Assembly (NCBI GenBank): GCA_022361095.1
Contig: JAKSBO010000816.1
Span: forward strand, 1 to 18,677
Length of the DNA stretch: 18,677 nt
Source of the DNA: Desulfobacterales bacterium
GTDB lineage: Bacteria; Desulfobacterota; Desulfobacteria; Desulfobacterales; Desulfobacteraceae
Direction: 5' to 3'
Under the pieces are notes generated by a model. The model was given only the letters and a program-made list of their open reading frames with translations. It was not told the origin of the DNA and did no database searches. Positions 1-8,298 of the stretch are shown in pieces. Within the stretch, counting starts at the first letter, position 1; every line of letters starts with the position of its first letter. The translations under genes were made by a program, and so were the position numbers.

Positions 1-248
1 ATTCGCCCCGGCACAAACGCATTTACCTGACCGTCCGAGACACGGGGAAAGGCATTGATCAAAAAACAGCCTCTCATATTTTTGATCCCTTTTACACCAC
101 AAAAAGCGATGGGACAGGGCTTGGGCTTTCAATTACCCACAGAATTGTCGATGCCTATGACGGCATGATTGATTTTGAATCCAGTCCCGGAAAAGGCACG
201 GTTTTTACGCTGATTTTTCAAAATCCCCATTCCAAGGATAATACTTAG
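1..248 (+). CDS. Sensor histidine kinase, C-terminal fragment (5' end outside window)
   Basis: The reading frame starting at base 3 runs open to a TAG at 246-248 and gives about 81 residues of a GHKL-type ATPase domain. The ATP-binding motifs appear in the usual order: the G1 box DTGKGI, the F box IFDPFYTTK, and the G2 box GTGLGLS, followed by the typical ending of a strand rich in Gly and Phe (SSPGKGTVFTLIF). This is the catalytic domain that phosphorylates a conserved His in the same protein of a two-component system. The sensor, membrane and dimerisation parts lie upstream of the window, so the signal and the partner regulator cannot be named. The FYTTK form is common in NtrB/PAS-type kinases. 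The gene is separated from lysS by 290 bases and is probably not in the same unit. Confidence 0.9.
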   Translation, partial: SPRHKRIYLTVRDTGKGIDQKTASHIFDPFYTTKSDGTGLGLSITHRIVDAYDGMIDFESSPGKGTVFTLIFQNPHSKDNT

Positions 249-538
249 TTATATTGTGTTTATATGACATTCGATCTGCTTGATTATGTCTTTTTGTTCT
301 CTTTTGGCAAATTTGGCTTTTAAAGGGAATGGCTGGGGAGTGGCCTTCAATTTTTTATGCGATTGTTTTTCCCATTCGTGCCGTCATTGACAAGGCTATA
401 CAAAAGCGCTATTTTACCATGTTTTATTCATGGGATTTACCGTGCCCAAAAGTTGTAAATTAAAGGGCAGCAACCCTATTTTATGTAATAAATATGTATA
501 AATCCGGAGCTTAATTATAAACGAAAGCAGCTATTTTT
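249..538. other. Intergenic region upstream of lysS; only weak signals
   Basis: This AT-rich gap holds no credible gene. A weak sigma70-like pair, TTGTAA at 453-458 and TATTTT at 477-482 with an 18-base spacer, is the best promoter guess for the lysS-led unit, but it matches consensus poorly. A purine-rich CCGGAG at 503-508 is too far from the lysS ATG (about 30 bases) to be its ribosome site. No clear intrinsic terminator was found after the kinase fragment. Confidence 0.3.
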
Positions 539-2017
539 ATGGATAACAAAACAAGCAAACTTCTTGATCTTCGCAAAGAAAAAATAAACGAGCTTAAAGC
601 CGAAGGCATCAACCTGTATCCCAATAATTTTAAACCGGATCACAGGGTTTCCCAAATAAAGGGCATTATTGAAAAAGATGCCGGTGCCTTGGGTGAAAAC
701 GGCCGTAAATTCAGCCTTGCCGGCCGTATGATGGCCATTAATAAAATGGGGAAATCCTCATTTGTGAGATTTCAGGATGCCGGTGAGCAGATGCAGGTGT
801 ATATCCAGAAAAACAAGGTTGGCGATGATGTATATGCGTTGTTTAAGAAACTGGACATTGGTGATTTCATTGGTGTTGAGGGGCCTTTGTTCCAGACCAG
901 AACCGGTGAATGGACCCTGCTTGCCGAAAGCCTTAAGCTGTTATCCAAATCCGTAAGGCCGCTGCCTGAAAAGTTTCACGGTATCAAAGATCCTGAGAAA
1001 AGATACCGCCAGCGCTACCTTGATATGATCATGAATGAAAACACCCGGCAGATATTTAAAAAACGCAGTGCCATTGTGGCTGCCATGAGGCGTTTCTTTG
1101 ATGAAAACGGATTCATGGAGGTGGAAACACCCATGATGCAGACCTTGCCCGGGGGGGCCGAAGCCACACCGTTTAAAACCTGGCACAATGCACTGGGTAT
1201 GGAACTGTTCCTGCGCATTGCACCTGAACTGTATCTGAAAAGACTGGTGGTCGGCGGCTTTGAAAAGGTGTTTGAAATCAACCGGAACTTCAGGAACGAA
1301 GGGGTCTCCACCCGGCATAATCCCGAATTCACCATGGTTGAATTCTACCAGGCTTATGCCACCTATGAAGATCTGATGGATCTGACCGAAGAGATGTTTT
1401 CCTCCATTGTTACCGAGATTTCCGGGAACAGCAAAGTTGAATACCAGGGGGTGACCATTGATTTTTCAAAGGGATGGAAACGTATTTCCATGATAGATTC
1501 CCTGTCGGAAATAGGCGGCGTTGACCCGGCTATCATCAACGACACCCAGGCATTGCTTGCCCACGCTGAAAAGGAAAATATCCAAATTGCCAAAAAGGAC
1601 CGGCACGGTGAAGTGCTGACCAAGCTTTTTGATGCCCTTGTGGAGCCCAAACTCATCCAGCCCACATTTATTACCGGATACCCGGTTGAAGTCTCTCCCC
1701 TGTCCAGAAAAAGCGATTCGGATTCCGAACTTACGGACCGGTTCGAATTGTTCATTGCCGGCAGGGAGATCGCCAATGGATTTTCCGAAATCAATGATCC
1801 CGAAGACCAGTATAACCGGTTTCTCATGCAGGTGCGCCAGCGTGATGAAGGCAATGATGAAGCCCATATCATGGATGCGGAGTATGTCGAGGCGCTGGAG
1901 TACGGCATGCCGCCCACTGCAGGCCAGGGGATCGGCATTGACCGGCTTGTTATGCTGCTGACGGATGCTGCCTCCATACGCGAGGTGATTCTTTTCCCAC
2001 ATATGAAAAATGTATAA
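539..2017 (+). CDS. lysS: Lysyl-tRNA synthetase, class II
   Basis: Charges tRNA-Lys with lysine in the cytoplasm using ATP. The 492 residues match the usual LysRS-II length of about 490-510. An N-terminal helix is followed by an OB-fold anticodon-binding domain at about residues 55-145, then the class II catalytic core. Motif 2 is visible as FRNEG at 251-255 followed by the H-N-P-E-F-T loop, and motif 3 as GIGIDR at 464-469. The ITGYPVEVSPLSR stretch is typical of LysRS. The frame is closed by a TAA at 518-520 and no other ATG lies between, so the ATG at 539 is the natural start, though its ribosome site is poor. It heads the envelope-biogenesis gene run and is followed after 9 bases by the lolC/E-type gene, so it may be co-transcribed with it. 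Confidence 0.97.
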   Translation: MDNKTSKLLDLRKEKINELKAEGINLYPNNFKPDHRVSQIKGIIEKDAGALGENGRKFSLAGRMMAINKMGKSSFVRFQDAGEQMQVYIQKNKVGDDVYALFKKLDIGDFIGVEGPLFQTRTGEWTLLAESLKLLSKSVRPLPEKFHGIKDPEKRYRQRYLDMIMNENTRQIFKKRSAIVAAMRRFFDENGFMEVETPMMQTLPGGAEATPFKTWHNALGMELFLRIAPELYLKRLVVGGFEKVFEINRNFRNEGVSTRHNPEFTMVEFYQAYATYEDLMDLTEEMFSSIVTEISGNSKVEYQGVTIDFSKGWKRISMIDSLSEIGGVDPAIINDTQALLAHAEKENIQIAKKDRHGEVLTKLFDALVEPKLIQPTFITGYPVEVSPLSRKSDSDSELTDRFELFIAGREIANGFSEINDPEDQYNRFLMQVRQRDEGNDEAHIMDAEYVEALEYGMPPTAGQGIGIDRLVMLLTDAASIREVILFPHMKNV

Positions 2018-2026
2018 AAGGTAGCT

Positions 2027-3250
2027 GTGGGGGCGGAACTTTTCATAGCCGGAAAATATCTTCGGGCCAAACGCAAAGAGGGGTTTATCTCTCTAATTAC
2101 CCTGCTGTCCGTGGCCGGTGTTATTCTGGGTGTCATGGCACTTGTGGTGGTTATTGCCGTCATGAGCGGGTCTGAAACAGAATTCAGAAACAGGATTCTC
2201 GGACTGGAGCCCCATATTCTGGCTATGAATTATTCCGGCCGTTTTATTCCTGATCCGGCCATGGAAGATATGATCCGGCAGATTCCCGGGGTCACGGCCG
2301 TTTCCCCTATCTTATTCGGCCAGGCCATGATACGTACGGCAGATTCTTTTTCCGGCATTATTCTCAGGGGTATTGAGCCGGAAAAAGGGGCCGCAATGAT
2401 CAAAGGCTACTCCGCTGACGATCTTGATGCCGCATTAAACATAAAAAAGCCTGTAAACGGCCTTCCCGGTATTATTCTTGGACAGTCTCTGGCCCATACA
2501 GTGGGCGTGATGGAAGGAGACCGGGTGATCCTTATGTCGGCATCGGGCATCATTTCCCCCATGGGACAAATTCCTTCCATGAAGCAGTTCGTGGTCACCG
2601 GCACCTTTAAATCCGGCATGTCCGAATACGATTCCAGTCTGGCCTATGCCCGGCTGGATCAGGTCCAGGCCCTTGTGGCGGCCAAGGGTAAAATTTCGGC
2701 CTTCGGTATCTGGACCGATCAGATATTCAAAGTCAAAGCGTTAAGCAAGGACGGGTTAAGTTTTATTCAATATCCGTATTACCTGCGCAACTGGATGGAT
2801 ATTAATCACAGCCTTTTTTCCGCCCTTAAACTTGAAAAAACTGCCATGTTTGTTATCCTGACGCTGATTATCCTTGTGGCTGCATTCAATATTGCGTCGG
2901 CACTGATCATGATGGTTATGGAAAAAACCCGTGATATTGCCGTATTAAAAGCAATGGGCGCCACAAATACCATGATTCGCCGCATCTTTATAATCAAAGG
3001 AATGATTATCGGCATAATCGGTACATGTATCGGGACAACACTTGGGGTGGTGATCTGTTATATTCTTAAACGATACGAATTTATTAAGCTGCCCGAGGCA
3101 TATCCTTTTTCCACACTTCCGGTTCAGCTTGAATATTCCGATGTCACTTTAATTGCCGTATCCGCTTTGGTGATTTGTTTTTTGTCCACCTTGTATCCGT
3201 CGTATAAAGCGTCACGGATGAATCCGGTGGAGGCCATAAGATATGGGTGA
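2027..3250 (+). CDS. lolC: LolC/LolE-family lipoprotein-releasing ABC permease
   Basis: Inner-membrane subunit of the Lol transporter, which extracts mature lipoproteins from the inner membrane and hands them to the periplasmic carrier LolA. The 407 residues show the family layout: one membrane helix at about 20-46, a large periplasmic domain at about 47-270, then three helices at about 273-298, 324-347 and 373-390. The cytoplasmic coupling stretch EKTRDIAVLKAMGA (from 299) and the end SRMNPVEAIRYG are both hallmarks of the MacB/LolC/E permeases. The start is GTG at 2027, supported by an AAAGG ribosome site ending at 2021. It overlaps lolD by 8 bases. Only one permease gene is present, so the complex is either a LolC/E-like homodimer or uses a partner encoded elsewhere. 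Choice between LolC and LolE names is arbitrary here. Confidence 0.93.
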   Translation: MGAELFIAGKYLRAKRKEGFISLITLLSVAGVILGVMALVVVIAVMSGSETEFRNRILGLEPHILAMNYSGRFIPDPAMEDMIRQIPGVTAVSPILFGQAMIRTADSFSGIILRGIEPEKGAAMIKGYSADDLDAALNIKKPVNGLPGIILGQSLAHTVGVMEGDRVILMSASGIISPMGQIPSMKQFVVTGTFKSGMSEYDSSLAYARLDQVQALVAAKGKISAFGIWTDQIFKVKALSKDGLSFIQYPYYLRNWMDINHSLFSALKLEKTAMFVILTLIILVAAFNIASALIMMVMEKTRDIAVLKAMGATNTMIRRIFIIKGMIIGIIGTCIGTTLGVVICYILKRYEFIKLPEAYPFSTLPVQLEYSDVTLIAVSALVICFLSTLYPSYKASRMNPVEAIRYG

Positions 3251-3932
3251 TACACCGCTGATTCAACTGAATGGGGTTTCACGGTCGTTTGTATCCAAAA
3301 CAGCGTCACTGGACATTCTGCACAAGGCAGATATATCCATACAACAGGGGGAGACCATTGCCGTTGTCGGCGCTTCAGGTATTGGAAAATCGACCCTGCT
3401 TAACATCATCGGCACCCTTGACAGGCCGGACGAGGGCGAACAGCGCTTTGGCGGTGACGATATCCTGAAATATAACGATGAAAAGCTTGCCGCCTTCAGA
3501 AATAAAAATATTGGTTTTGTTTTTCAATTTCACTATCTGCTCCAGGGATTTACAGCCGTTGAAAATGTCATGCTGCCTGGGTTGATCAGTGGTAAATCTA
3601 AAAAAACTATTGAAAAACATGCCGTAAATATGCTTGAAAGAGTAGGACTTGGTGCCCGAATCGAACACAGGGTTGAAGACCTGTCCGGTGGCGAACAGCA
3701 GCGGGTTGCCATTGCAAGGGCCCTGGTTATGTCACCGGTCCTGTTATTGGCTGATGAACCCACCGGCAACCTGGATCAAAATAACAGCCACGCGGTTCAC
3801 CGGCTTTTAAAAGAGCTTAACAAGGAAATGGGGATGACGATTATCGTGGTCACCCACAATTCAGAACTATCCGGTTTAATGAACAGAAGAGTGACGTTAA
3901 AAGACGGAAAGATCGTATCTGTGTCAAAGTAG
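3243..3932 (+). CDS. lolD: LolD, ATPase of the lipoprotein-releasing ABC transporter
   Basis: Cytoplasmic ABC ATPase that powers lipoprotein release with the adjacent permease. All motifs are in place in 229 residues: Walker A GASGIGKST at 43-51, Q-loop Q95, signature LSGGEQQ at 147-153, Walker B VLLLADE ending at E172, D-loop after it, and the switch His at 205. The Walker A has Ile where most LolD proteins have Ser, which does not touch the essential Gly, Lys or Ser/Thr. The ATG at 3243 lies inside the end of the permease gene. A GGAGG at 3229-3233 gives a 9-base spacing. The 8-base overlap implies translational coupling and equal output of the two subunits. Confidence 0.96.
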   Translation: MGDTPLIQLNGVSRSFVSKTASLDILHKADISIQQGETIAVVGASGIGKSTLLNIIGTLDRPDEGEQRFGGDDILKYNDEKLAAFRNKNIGFVFQFHYLLQGFTAVENVMLPGLISGKSKKTIEKHAVNMLERVGLGARIEHRVEDLSGGEQQRVAIARALVMSPVLLLADEPTGNLDQNNSHAVHRLLKELNKEMGMTIIVVTHNSELSGLMNRRVTLKDGKIVSVSK

Positions 3933-3966
3933 TAATTTATGTGAAATCAAATGCTTAGGACTATTT

Positions 3967-6603
3967 ATGAGAAATTTTAAATTTAGTGTATTGCTTGCAG
4001 CTTTTTTCTATATTTTAGGAACAGGCCCTGTGTCTGCCGAGGAGCAGGTCGCAGTAGCATTATTCCCCTTTCATGTCCAGGCAGCGCAGCCCGATGAAAA
4101 AATTGCTGCGGCCGTGTCAAAAATGTTGAAGGAAAGACTTGAGAAAGACGGCGCGGCAGTTGTAATTACAGACACCTTTGTTGATACAACTGACTGGGGC
4201 TATGACCAATTCCACCAGGAGGGTATCCGGTTAGGTGTTGACTGGATCATTACCGGCAACATTTTCGTGGCCGGGCAGGCGTTGAGTATTGACTCGCAAA
4301 TGCACAATGTATATGAAAAGCAGGCGCCTTTAACATTTTTTTCCCAATCTCCCAGTCTATCCGAATTATATGCGGGTATCACCTCCCTTGAAAAAAATAT
4401 TATCGGCGAACTGTTTGAGCAGAAAATTATTTCAGCCATCAGTATCAAAGGAAATGTGCGTGTTGATTCGGATGCCATCCAAAGGGTGGTCTCATCCAAG
4501 GTCGGCGATATTTTAAAACGCACCAGTTTAAACAATGATCTGAACAGTATTTATAAAATGGGGTATTTTGATGATGTCGTCATCAAAAAACAAAACATGG
4601 ACAGAGGTGTTGAGGTTATTTTCCAAGTTACGGAAAAACCCAGTGTCCGTAATATCCGCTTTGAAAACAATCATATTTATGAGGACCAGGAACTATTTGA
4701 GGTTGTCGCCACATCCACCGGATCCATTCTCAATGCATATAAGCTGAATAATGATGTAAATAAGCTCAAACGCCTCTATTATGAAAAGAATTATCATAAC
4801 TGCCGTATTTCCTATGACATCAAACCGCTGGAAAACCATCAGGCAGATATTATTTTCGATATAGAAGAGGGTGAAAAAGTAAGAATCACCGCGATCGAAA
4901 TTGAGGGTAATAAATTTTTTGACGATGATGATATCAAAGACGAGATGCAGACCCGGGAAGAGGGATTCTGGTCATTTTTAACTTCCTCGGGTGAACTTGA
5001 CGAAACCGAACTTGACAATGACGTGTTGCGCATAGAAGCCTTTTATAAAAACAATGGATTTATCAATGTTAAAGTCGCTGACCCGGTCGTGAATATGGGT
5101 AAAGAAGAGATAACCATTCAGTTTAAGATTGATGAAGGCGAACAATATAAAAATGGTGCAATATCCATTAAAGGGGATATCCTTACTTCGGAAGAGGCGC
5201 TTTTAGCGCTTCTGGTTTCTCCTGATTCCGAACTGTATAACCGGGAACTGATCCGCAAGGATATGATTACCCTGAACGATTTTTATGCCAACCAGGGGTA
5301 TGCCAATGTCAGGGTGGTTCCCAGGGTGGATAAGAATGATGCCCAAGCCATTGTGAACATAAGCTTTGACATTGACAAGGGAGAGCTTGTTTACTTTAAC
5401 CGGATTATCATTTCCGGAAACAGTAAAACCCGCGACAAAGTAATCCGAAGAGAGCTTGCCATTGAGGAGCAGGGGCTTTACAGCATGAAAAAAATCCAGC
5501 GCTCCAACCGAAACCTTGTGTTCAAGGACTATTTCCAGAATATTGATATCAAACCGGTTAAAACCAAAGAGGAAAACAAGCGTGACGTTCATATCACCGT
5601 AGAAGAAAAACCCACCGGGAACTTTGCTTTTGGCGGCGGCTTTTCAAGTGATGACGGACCTTTCGGGCAGTTTTCCGTTGAAGAGCGAAATCTGTTCGGC
5701 AAAGGGCAGACAGCCAAATTCACCTTCCGGATGTCCGGAGAAACTGCGTTATACGATATCGGATTCACCGAACCCTGGCTGTTTGACAAGCCTATTTCAG
5801 CCGGGTTTAATATCTATAAATTTGAACATGAATACGATCATTATGATAAAAACGCCTACGGGCTCACCCTGCGGGCTGCTTCCCGCAGGTTCTGGGATTA
5901 TACTTCCATTGGCTTGGTTTACAATATTGAAAAATTTGATATTGATGATGTTGAAGAAGAAGACACATCGGTGTCAGAAGGTTCCTATCTGACCTCCAGC
6001 ATCATGCCCTATATCAGTTATGATTCAAGAAATCACAGTTTTCTGCCTACGGAGGGCATGTACAATAAACTGTCCATTGAATATGCAGGGGAGATTTTAG
6101 GTGGTGAAATTGATTTTACCAAGTATCTTGTCGAATCCGCCCTGTTTTTTCCTTTATTCTGGAAATTTTCAGCCGGGGTTTACGCCAAGGGAGGGTATCT
6201 TGATGACAGAACCGACGGTAATCCGGACATAGATTGGGAGCGCTTCTATCTTGGCGGTATCAATTCAATCCGGGGATTTGACGATACGGACATCAACGGT
6301 ACCAGGGATGGGTCCGACATTGAGGTCGGCGGTGAGATGTATTGCCAGTTCAATATTGAAATGATGTTTCCCATTGCAGAGGAACAGGCGGTTTACGGCG
6401 TTTTTTTCTATGACAGGGGTGATGTATATAACCACGGTGAAAATATTGATTTGGGCGATCAGTATTCCAGTTCAGGTTTTGAACTTAGATGGAATTCTCC
6501 CATGGGACCCATCCGGCTGGCATATGGTATTGTCTTAGACGGCAAAGATGTTAAGAGCACCGGTGATGGCCAGTTTGATTTTTCCATTGGTGCATTTTTC
6601 TAA
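3967..6603 (+). CDS. bamA: BamA, outer membrane protein assembly factor, with an extra N-terminal domain
   Basis: Core of the BAM complex that folds beta-barrel proteins into the outer membrane. A signal peptide (about residues 1-24, ending VSA) is followed by a domain at about 25-152 that E. coli BamA lacks. Then come five POTRA domains at about 155-225, 226-302, 304-391, 393-472 and 474-549, and a C-terminal 16-strand barrel from about 550. The barrel has the loop-6 motif IRGF at 768-771 and ends in Phe, as needed for outer membrane insertion. At 878 residues it is longer than the usual 800 or so, the difference being the N-terminal domain. AGGA at 3957-3960 precedes the ATG. It sits between lolD and skp, whose products supply lipoprotein partners and the periplasmic chaperone for the same pathway. 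Confidence 0.97.
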   Translation: MRNFKFSVLLAAFFYILGTGPVSAEEQVAVALFPFHVQAAQPDEKIAAAVSKMLKERLEKDGAAVVITDTFVDTTDWGYDQFHQEGIRLGVDWIITGNIFVAGQALSIDSQMHNVYEKQAPLTFFSQSPSLSELYAGITSLEKNIIGELFEQKIISAISIKGNVRVDSDAIQRVVSSKVGDILKRTSLNNDLNSIYKMGYFDDVVIKKQNMDRGVEVIFQVTEKPSVRNIRFENNHIYEDQELFEVVATSTGSILNAYKLNNDVNKLKRLYYEKNYHNCRISYDIKPLENHQADIIFDIEEGEKVRITAIEIEGNKFFDDDDIKDEMQTREEGFWSFLTSSGELDETELDNDVLRIEAFYKNNGFINVKVADPVVNMGKEEITIQFKIDEGEQYKNGAISIKGDILTSEEALLALLVSPDSELYNRELIRKDMITLNDFYANQGYANVRVVPRVDKNDAQAIVNISFDIDKGELVYFNRIIISGNSKTRDKVIRRELAIEEQGLYSMKKIQRSNRNLVFKDYFQNIDIKPVKTKEENKRDVHITVEEKPTGNFAFGGGFSSDDGPFGQFSVEERNLFGKGQTAKFTFRMSGETALYDIGFTEPWLFDKPISAGFNIYKFEHEYDHYDKNAYGLTLRAASRRFWDYTSIGLVYNIEKFDIDDVEEEDTSVSEGSYLTSSIMPYISYDSRNHSFLPTEGMYNKLSIEYAGEILGGEIDFTKYLVESALFFPLFWKFSAGVYAKGGYLDDRTDGNPDIDWERFYLGGINSIRGFDDTDINGTRDGSDIEVGGEMYCQFNIEMMFPIAEEQAVYGVFFYDRGDVYNHGENIDLGDQYSSSGFELRWNSPMGPIRLAYGIVLDGKDVKSTGDGQFDFSIGAFF

Positions 6604-6685
6604 CAGCCATGGGCTGAACCGGGTCCGGCATTTCAACACCCAGGCTCAGCCCGCAACAAAATCAGAAAGTAATTCAACAAATTAT
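6604..6685 (+). repeat. Structured intergenic repeat, copy 1 (directly after bamA stop)
   Basis: This element begins on the first base after the bamA TAA and is matched by a diverged second copy at 17001. Shared blocks are GCCATGGGC (6606-6614), TCA-CACCCAGGCTC (6633-6647, one difference), and CAACAAAA (6654-6661), with weaker similarity to about 6685. It can fold into a long hairpin: GGGCTGA (6611-6617) with TCAGCCC (6646-6652), and inside it CCGGGT (6619-6624) with ACCC-A-GG (6638-6644). A competing small hairpin is CAGCC-ATG-GGCTG at 6604-6616. There is no T-run after it, so it is not a standard intrinsic terminator. It may act as a REP-like element affecting mRNA stability between bamA and skp. 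Confidence 0.75.
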
Positions 6686-6723
6686 TTAAACGTTCTTATA
6701 AAAATTTATCTTCGGAGGCATAA

Positions 6724-7257
6724 ATGAAAAAAAGCATTATTATTCCGGCAGTTTTAATGATTTCTGTAATGTTTACTTGCAGCGCTTTTGCAGCGGATGC
6801 GGCTAAAATAGGTGTAGTCAGTTTTGAAAAAATTTTGAAGGAATCCAGTGCCGGCAAAGTGATGCAAAAAGACCTCAAGGCCAAACTTACCGAACTGCAG
6901 GGAAAACTCCAGGCCGAGGAAAAAAAAGTTAAAGAGATGTCATCGGCCCTGGAACGCGAAGCGCTTGTTCTCAGTGCCGAAAAAAAACTTGAACGCCAAA
7001 GGGCGTTGCGGGACAAGGCGGATGACTTGAAAAAAATGAATGCCGACTATACCCAGGAGATGAAGATCCTTCAGAACAAGCGGGTAAATCAAATCCAGAA
7101 AGATGTTTTTGACATTGCCAACGAAATGGGAAAGGCCCAAGGGTATACGTTGATTGTTGAACAAAAAATTGCCGGTGTTATCTATTCTGGAGACCAAGTG
7201 GATATCACGGATCAGGTCATTAAAAAATACAATTCAACATACGCTAAGAAAAAATAA
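6724..7257 (+). CDS. skp: Skp/OmpH-family periplasmic chaperone
   Basis: Periplasmic trimeric holdase that keeps unfolded outer membrane proteins soluble on the way to BamA. The 177 residues start with a clear signal peptide (about 1-23, ending SAFA), then the family opening KIGVVSFEKILKES. A long charged helical segment rich in Lys, Glu and Leu (about 55-120) forms the coiled-coil tentacles. The rest returns to the body with the typical GYTLIVEQKIAGVIYSG-like strand region. A strong CGGAGG ribosome site at 6713-6718 lies 5 bases before the ATG. The gene follows bamA across a 120-base gap holding the repeat and precedes lpxD by 3 bases. This bamA-skp-lpxD order is widely conserved. Confidence 0.93.
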   Translation: MKKSIIIPAVLMISVMFTCSAFAADAAKIGVVSFEKILKESSAGKVMQKDLKAKLTELQGKLQAEEKKVKEMSSALEREALVLSAEKKLERQRALRDKADDLKKMNADYTQEMKILQNKRVNQIQKDVFDIANEMGKAQGYTLIVEQKIAGVIYSGDQVDITDQVIKKYNSTYAKKK

Positions 7258-7260
7258 TTC

Positions 7261-8298
7261 ATGCTTACGGCAGAACAAATTGCTGCAATGGTCAATGCCC
7301 GGATACATGGTGATCCGGGTACAATCATTTCCGGAGTATCCTCCTTTGACGATGCCGGACCTAATGAGCTGACGTTTGCGGTGGACCACTCTTTTTTTTC
7401 CCGGATAGACGAGACAAAGGCCGGCATCATCCTTGTACCCAATGACGCCCCTGCGGTTTCCGGTATTACACTTCTGTACAGTGATAATCCGAAACTTGCG
7501 TTTTTTAAGGTTGTGGAGCACCTGATGCCTGAAGAGCCGCTGGAAGAATTTATTCATCCTTCGGCTGTAATTGCAGATGACTGCATTATCGGCCGTGGCA
7601 CACGCATTGACGCCCACGTCAGTATCGGGTCCGGCTGCACAATCGGCAGCCATGTCCACATCATGGCCAATACGGTAATTGGAAAACAGTGCCGGATCAA
7701 TGATTCCTGCCGGATCAGTTCCAACGTTACCCTGGTGGATAAAACACGAATCGGCAAAGCGTCTATTATTCACCCCAATTGCGTTATCGGCTCTGACGGA
7801 TTTGGATTTGTCCAGGACGGTTACGCCCATGCCAAGTTGGTGCATACAGGGTATGTCCATATCGGCGATTGTTGTGAAATCGGTGCCGGCAATACCATTG
7901 ACCGGGGAACCTTAGGCATAACCCGTATCGGAAACGGCGTTAAAACCGACAATCAGGTTCATATCGCCCACAATGTTAAAATCGGGAATAATACACTGGT
8001 GGTGGCCCAGGTGGGTATTGCCGGGAGCACCACCATCGGCAGAAACGTTATTATTGCCGGGAAAGCCGGTATTTCCGGCCATCTTAAGATCGGAGACGGG
8101 GCCATTGTCGGTCCCTATGCCGGCGTCAGCGCCGATGTTTCTCCTGGCGATATCGTTTCGGGTATTCCCCATATATCCCACAAAATCTGGCTGAAAGTAT
8201 CTCGTATCATACCCCGGCTACCCAGTTTAAGAACACGACTGCTTTCCTTTGAAAAACGGCTGAAAAAGCTGGAAAGCAGCCGTACGGAGCAACCATGA
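7261..8298 (+). CDS. lpxD: LpxD, UDP-3-O-acyl-glucosamine N-acyltransferase
   Basis: Third step of lipid A synthesis: transfers a 3-hydroxyacyl chain from ACP to the 2-amino group of UDP-3-O-acyl-glucosamine. An N-terminal uridine-binding domain (about 1-100) is followed by a left-handed beta-helix built of hexapeptide repeats (about 100-300) and a C-terminal helical tail. The motif SDGFGF and the catalytic His in IAHNVKIG (H237) are present. The length of 345 residues is normal. The ATG sits only 3 bases after the skp stop with little ribosome site of its own, so translation is probably coupled. Its stop overlaps the lpxA start as ATGA. In many bacteria fabZ lies directly after lpxD; here it does not. 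Confidence 0.96.
   Translation: MLTAEQIAAMVNARIHGDPGTIISGVSSFDDAGPNELTFAVDHSFFSRIDETKAGIILVPNDAPAVSGITLLYSDNPKLAFFKVVEHLMPEEPLEEFIHPSAVIADDCIIGRGTRIDAHVSIGSGCTIGSHVHIMANTVIGKQCRINDSCRISSNVTLVDKTRIGKASIIHPNCVIGSDGFGFVQDGYAHAKLVHTGYVHIGDCCEIGAGNTIDRGTLGITRIGNGVKTDNQVHIAHNVKIGNNTLVVAQVGIAGSTTIGRNVIIAGKAGISGHLKIGDGAIVGPYAGVSADVSPGDIVSGIPHISHKIWLKVSRIIPRLPSLRTRLLSFEKRLKKLESSRTEQP

Noticed and set aside
461..482. GGG-CAGCAA-CCC followed by TATTTT as a terminator before lysS
   Set aside because: Stem of only 3-4 pairs and a broken T-run; too weak to call.
1363..2163. Long minus-strand open frame opposite lysS (266 codons)
   Set aside because: Lies fully across lysS and the start of the permease gene, low-complexity Ser/Arg-rich product with no motifs; a shadow of the real frame.
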